Shown: in pieces, positions 60,972 through 64,000 of the stretch | Layout of the letters: each line of letters opens with the position of its first letter | Numbering within the stretch: position 1 is the stretch's first letter | Source: Solirubrobacter phytolaccae | Lineage (GTDB): Bacteria; Actinomycetota; Thermoleophilia; Solirubrobacterales; Solirubrobacteraceae | NCBI RefSeq assembly: GCF_027587195.1 | Contig: NZ_JAPDDP010000021.1 | Coordinates: forward strand, 1-64,000 | Length of the DNA: 64,000 nt | Direction of reading: 5' to 3' | Made by a program: the position numbers and the translations under genes | The notes under the pieces: model-generated | Told to the model about the DNA's origin: nothing | The model's input: only the letters and a program-made list of their open reading frames with translations | Databases searched by the model: none

Positions 60972-63650
60972 TTACGCGTCAGCCCATGACCGATCGTTGG
61001 CATGGATGATCGCCGCCTGCGCGGCCGCCACCCGCGCGATCGGGACGCGGAACGGCGAGCACGAGACGTAGTCGAGCCCCGCCATGTGGAAGAACTCGAT
61101 CGAATCGGGATCGCCCCCGTGCTCGCCGCAGATGCCGAGCTTGAGGTCCGGCTTGGCCTCCCGCCCGACCCACGCCGCGAGCCGCACGAGCCAGCCGACG
61201 CCCGGCTTGTCGATCGTCTCGAACGGCGAGCGCTCGATGATCTTGCGCTCCATGTAGACCGGCACGAACTTGGACTCGACGTCGTCGCGGGAGAACCCGA
61301 GCGCCGTCTGAGTCAGGTCATTTGTGCCGAAAGAGAAGAAGTCTGCAAATTTTGCGATGCGATCTGCAACAAAACACGCGCGGGGGAGCTCGATCATGGT
61401 CCCGACCGTGTAGTCCTCTCCCTCATGCAGCCCTTCGTCGTCTCCGACCCGGACCACGAGCTCGCGCATGATCTCGAGCTCGTGCTCGTAGTCGACGAGC
61501 GGGATCATGATCTCGGGGTGCGGCGGCACGTCCATCGCCTTCGCCGCCCGCAGGATGGCGTGGACCTGCATCTCGTAGATCTCGGGGTAGAGGATCCCGA
61601 GCCGGCACCCGCGCGTGCCCAGCATCGGGTTCTCCTCCGAGATGCGCTCGGTCGTCTCCAACAGCTCCTCGAGCTCGTCCAGATCGTCCGTGCACTCGAT
61701 CCGCGCACGCTCCACCTGCGCCGCAAGGTCCGGCAGGTCCGGGAGGAACTCGTGCAGCGGCGGGTCCAGCAGCCGGATCGTCACCGGCAGGCCCTTCATC
61801 GCCGCGAAGAGCCCTTCGAAATCCTCCTGCTGCAGCGGCAGCAGCAGCGCGAGCGCGTCTTTGCGGGCCGAGCGCGTGTTGGCCATGATCATCCGCCGCA
61901 TCTTCGGCTGGCGGTCCTCGGCCATGAACATGTGCTCGGTCCGGCACAGCCCGATGCCCTCCGCGCCCAGCTCGCGCGCCTTCTTCGCGTCGGCCGGCGT
62001 GTCGGCATTGGTCCGCACGCCAAGCCGGCGCGTGTCGTCGGCCCAGCCCAGCACGGTCTCGAAGGCCTTGAGGATCTCGTCGAAGGCCGGGTCCTCGGCC
62101 GGGTCCACGAGCGGCACGTCGTCGAGCGTGACCTCGCCGTTGGTGCCGTTGATGGCGATGAAGTCGCCTTCGGCGATCGTGCGGTCGCCGACGCGGATGC
62201 ACTTGTCCTCGAGGCTGATCTTCAGCTCGGAGGCGGCCGTGACGCACGGCACGCCCATGCCACGGGCGACGAGCGCGGCGTGGCTGGCCTTCCCGCCCAG
62301 GCTGGTGAGGATGCCCTTGGCGGCGTGGAAGCCGCCGACGTCGTTGGCGTTGGTGTCCGGGCGGACGAGCACGACGTCGCGGCCCTCGGCGGCGGCGTCG
62401 ATCGCGTCGCGCGCCGTGAAGACGACCTCGCCCTTGGCGCCGCCGGGCGCGGCGGGCACGCCGGTGGTGATCACCTCGTAGTCCGCGTTGGGGTCGAACG
62501 TCTTCACCAGCAGGGCGGTCAGCATCTCCGCGTCGACGGTCATCAGGGCCTGGTCCCGCTCCAGGAGCCCTTCGTCGACGGCGTCGCGGGCGAAGCGCAC
62601 CGCGGCCTGCGCCGGCCGCTTGGCGTCGCGCGTCTGGAGCATGTAGAGCTGCCCCTCCTCCACCGTGAACTCGGTGTCCTGCATGTCGCCGTAGTGCTGC
62701 TCGAGTGTGCGGAGGATGTCCATCAGCTGCGCGTAGGCGTCGGGCAGCCAGTCCTCCATCTCGGCGATGTCACGCGGTGTGCGGGCGCCGGAGACGACGT
62801 CCTCGCCCTGCGCGTTCGGCAGGAAGTCGCCGGACGGCTCGGGCGCGCCCGTCACCTCGTCGCGGCTGAACGCGACCCCGGAGCCCGACGTGTCGCCCTT
62901 GTTGCCGAAGACCATCTGCTGGACGTTGACCGCCGTGCCCCAGTCGTCGGGGATGCGGTTGATGCGGCGGTACTCCTTCGCGCGGTCGCCGGTCCAGGAG
63001 TCGAACACCGCGCGGATCGCGAGCCGCAGCTGCTCCTTCGGGTCCTGCGGGAAGTCCTCCTCGGTGTGCTCGGAGTAGAGCGTCTTGAAGCGCTCCGTCA
63101 GCTCCTTCAGCGCGGCCGTGTCGAGGTCGGTGTCCTCCTCCACCCCGCGGTCGGCCTTGACCTCCGCGATCGCCTGCTCGAACACCTCACCGTCGATGCC
63201 GCGGCTGACGTTGCCGAACATCTGCACGAAGCGGCGGTAGGAGTCCCACGCGAAGCGCTCGTTGTCGGTGGCCTTCGCGAGCCCTTCCACCGACGTGTCG
63301 TTCATGCCCAGGTTCAGGACCGTGTCCAGCATCCCGGGCATGGACTCGCGGGCGCCGGAGCGGACGGAGACGAGCAGCGGATCGTCGTCGTCGCCGAGCT
63401 GCTTGCCGGTGTGCTCCTGCAGGCGCTCGAGCGCCGCGGCGACCTGGTCGGCCATCCCGGCGGGCTCGTCCTGGCCGGCCTCCATGTAGGCGACGCACGC
63501 CTCGGTCGTGATCGTGAAGCCCGCCGGCACGCGGTCCGCGCCGAGCACGCGCGTCATCTCGGCGACGTTCGCGCCCTTGCCGCCGAGCAGCTCCCGCATG
63601 TCCTTCGAGCCCTCGGCGAAGTCGTAGACCCACTGCTGCTCGTCGGCCAT
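60972..63650 (-). CDS. ppdK: Pyruvate, phosphate dikinase
   Basis: 892 residues, full length for PPDK. N-terminal ATP-grasp (YDFAEGSKDMRELLGGKGAN, then SVRSGARESMPGMLDTVLNL), central phospho-His domain (GGKASHAALVARGMGVPCVT) and C-terminal PEP-binding barrel (GTRGCRLGILYPEIYEMQV, GTNDLTQTALGFSRDD, and catalytic Cys in GICGEHGGDPDSIEFF). It interconverts pyruvate + ATP + Pi with PEP + AMP + PPi, and serves gluconeogenesis or PPi-based glycolysis. ATG 63650. It is on the same strand as dgt and dnaG; the gap to dgt is 69 bases. Confidence 0.96.
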   Translation of the reverse strand: MADEQQWVYDFAEGSKDMRELLGGKGANVAEMTRVLGADRVPAGFTITTEACVAYMEAGQDEPAGMADQVAAALERLQEHTGKQLGDDDDPLLVSVRSGARESMPGMLDTVLNLGMNDTSVEGLAKATDNERFAWDSYRRFVQMFGNVSRGIDGEVFEQAIAEVKADRGVEEDTDLDTAALKELTERFKTLYSEHTEEDFPQDPKEQLRLAIRAVFDSWTGDRAKEYRRINRIPDDWGTAVNVQQMVFGNKGDTSGSGVAFSRDEVTGAPEPSGDFLPNAQGEDVVSGARTPRDIAEMEDWLPDAYAQLMDILRTLEQHYGDMQDTEFTVEEGQLYMLQTRDAKRPAQAAVRFARDAVDEGLLERDQALMTVDAEMLTALLVKTFDPNADYEVITTGVPAAPGGAKGEVVFTARDAIDAAAEGRDVVLVRPDTNANDVGGFHAAKGILTSLGGKASHAALVARGMGVPCVTAASELKISLEDKCIRVGDRTIAEGDFIAINGTNGEVTLDDVPLVDPAEDPAFDEILKAFETVLGWADDTRRLGVRTNADTPADAKKARELGAEGIGLCRTEHMFMAEDRQPKMRRMIMANTRSARKDALALLLPLQQEDFEGLFAAMKGLPVTIRLLDPPLHEFLPDLPDLAAQVERARIECTDDLDELEELLETTERISEENPMLGTRGCRLGILYPEIYEMQVHAILRAAKAMDVPPHPEIMIPLVDYEHELEIMRELVVRVGDDEGLHEGEDYTVGTMIELPRACFVADRIAKFADFFSFGTNDLTQTALGFSRDDVESKFVPVYMERKIIERSPFETIDKPGVGWLVRLAAWVGREAKPDLKLGICGEHGGDPDSIEFFHMAGLDYVSCSPFRVPIARVAAAQAAIIHANDRSWADA

Positions 63651-63653
63651 GGC

Positions 63654-64000
63654 TCAGAACACCCGCTGTTTCTGGACGGAGACGGTGAACCCGTGCTTGG
63701 AGCGCAGGCTCTTGCACGTGATGCCGGACTCGCGCGATGTGCACTTCAGGCGCCCGAAGGTCGTGCTCTTGCCGTAGGCCAGCACTTTGGCCTTCGGGTC
63801 GAACACGGTGTCGGTGATCTTGATCCGCTTGCCCTTGCGGGTCTCGTCGAGCACCATCGCCCGGTCGTTGCCGCCCTTCCACTCACACCGGACCTGGCGC
63901 GACACGTCCACATCGGAGTAGAACTGGCAGCCGAGGTTGCCGGAGGGCGAGCGGAAGGTCCGCACCGCCGCATCGGCGGCGGTGGGAACGGCAGTGGCGG
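63654..64000 (-). CDS. Secreted small protein (DUF6636-like), 5' truncated by window end
   Basis: At least 115 residues. The frame stays open to the window edge, and the residues there (ATAVPTAADAAVRTFRSPSG) look like the end of a signal peptide, so the apparent GTG 63965 is probably internal. The domain SPSGNLGCQFYSDVDVSRQV with paired Cys (GC, VRCEW, LKCTS, ITCKS) fits small secreted DUF6636-type proteins. The stop is 3 bases before ppdK. Function unknown. Confidence 0.75.
   Translation of the reverse strand, partial: ATAVPTAADAAVRTFRSPSGNLGCQFYSDVDVSRQVRCEWKGGNDRAMVLDETRKGKRIKITDTVFDPKAKVLAYGKSTTFGRLKCTSRESGITCKSLRSKHGFTVSVQKQRVF

Overview
The window is a 64 kb piece of a very GC-rich actinobacterial chromosome. 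Nearly every codon ends in G or C, starts are often GTG, and neighbouring genes commonly overlap by 4 bases (ATGA or GTGA). A dgt-dnaG pair next to ppdK, an F420-type luciferase-like oxidoreductase, LuxR/MalT-type ATPase regulators and a cell-envelope C-terminal module shared by two rhamnosidases fit a soil Thermoleophilia/Solirubrobacter-like organism. That placement is inference from memory of such genomes; no 16S or marker search was possible. I see no insertion sequence, prophage or CRISPR array.

Layout. 1-3.5 kb: the end of a gene that joins an Hsp70 (DnaK) to a McrB-type AAA+ ATPase, followed by a DUF2357/McrC-like PD-(D/E)XK nuclease. This looks like an undescribed variant of a McrBC-type conflict system and is the most interesting locus here. 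3.5-12.4 kb: small redox operons (cupin-aldo/keto reductase, SDR-FMN lipoprotein-ApbE, TAT flavodoxin, TAT alpha/beta hydrolase) with two near-duplicate XRE regulators carrying a MmyB-type ligand domain. Four copies of one 19-bp dyad (GGGGYCCTG...CCCC) lie in front of these units and suggest a regulon. 12.4-15.9 kb: a LAL regulator and a DeoR regulator. 15.9-23.2 kb: two divergent secreted alpha-L-rhamnosidase-type proteins with inserted beta-repeat modules.

23.3-27.3 kb: a GGDEF/HD-GYP membrane protein, then a MarR-controlled SDR/quinone-oxidoreductase operon with a visible operator. 27.3-48 kb: an envelope and stress region with an ECF sigma factor and partner, three DUF1269 proteins, a CYTH-like/Ppx fusion, a two-component cluster, a MalT-like regulator, a P-type ATPase-MFS-APC operon (the APC permease is broken), a universal stress protein, HdeD, RDD, SHOCT, DUF6325 and coiled-coil membrane proteins. 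A second 17-bp dyad (TCAnnCG-N3-CGGGTGA) sits in four divergent intergenic regions here.

48-57 kb: a 20-codon peptide gene with its own terminator, an ArsR-like regulator, tRNA-Met, a secreted glycine-rich protein, a membrane HExxH protein, an HD-GYP/receiver pair, an LLM oxidoreductase-GNAT-glycosyltransferase operon and a secreted PQQ-type sugar dehydrogenase. 57-64 kb: tRNA-Asn, dnaG with an unusually long repetitive linker, dgt, ppdK and the end of a secreted protein. No stretch over 300 bases lacks a gene. The longest gaps are 18786-19062 (divergent promoters with an inverted repeat), 47940-48139 (nothing recognised), 56814-57028 (terminator) and 57101-57285 (nothing recognised).
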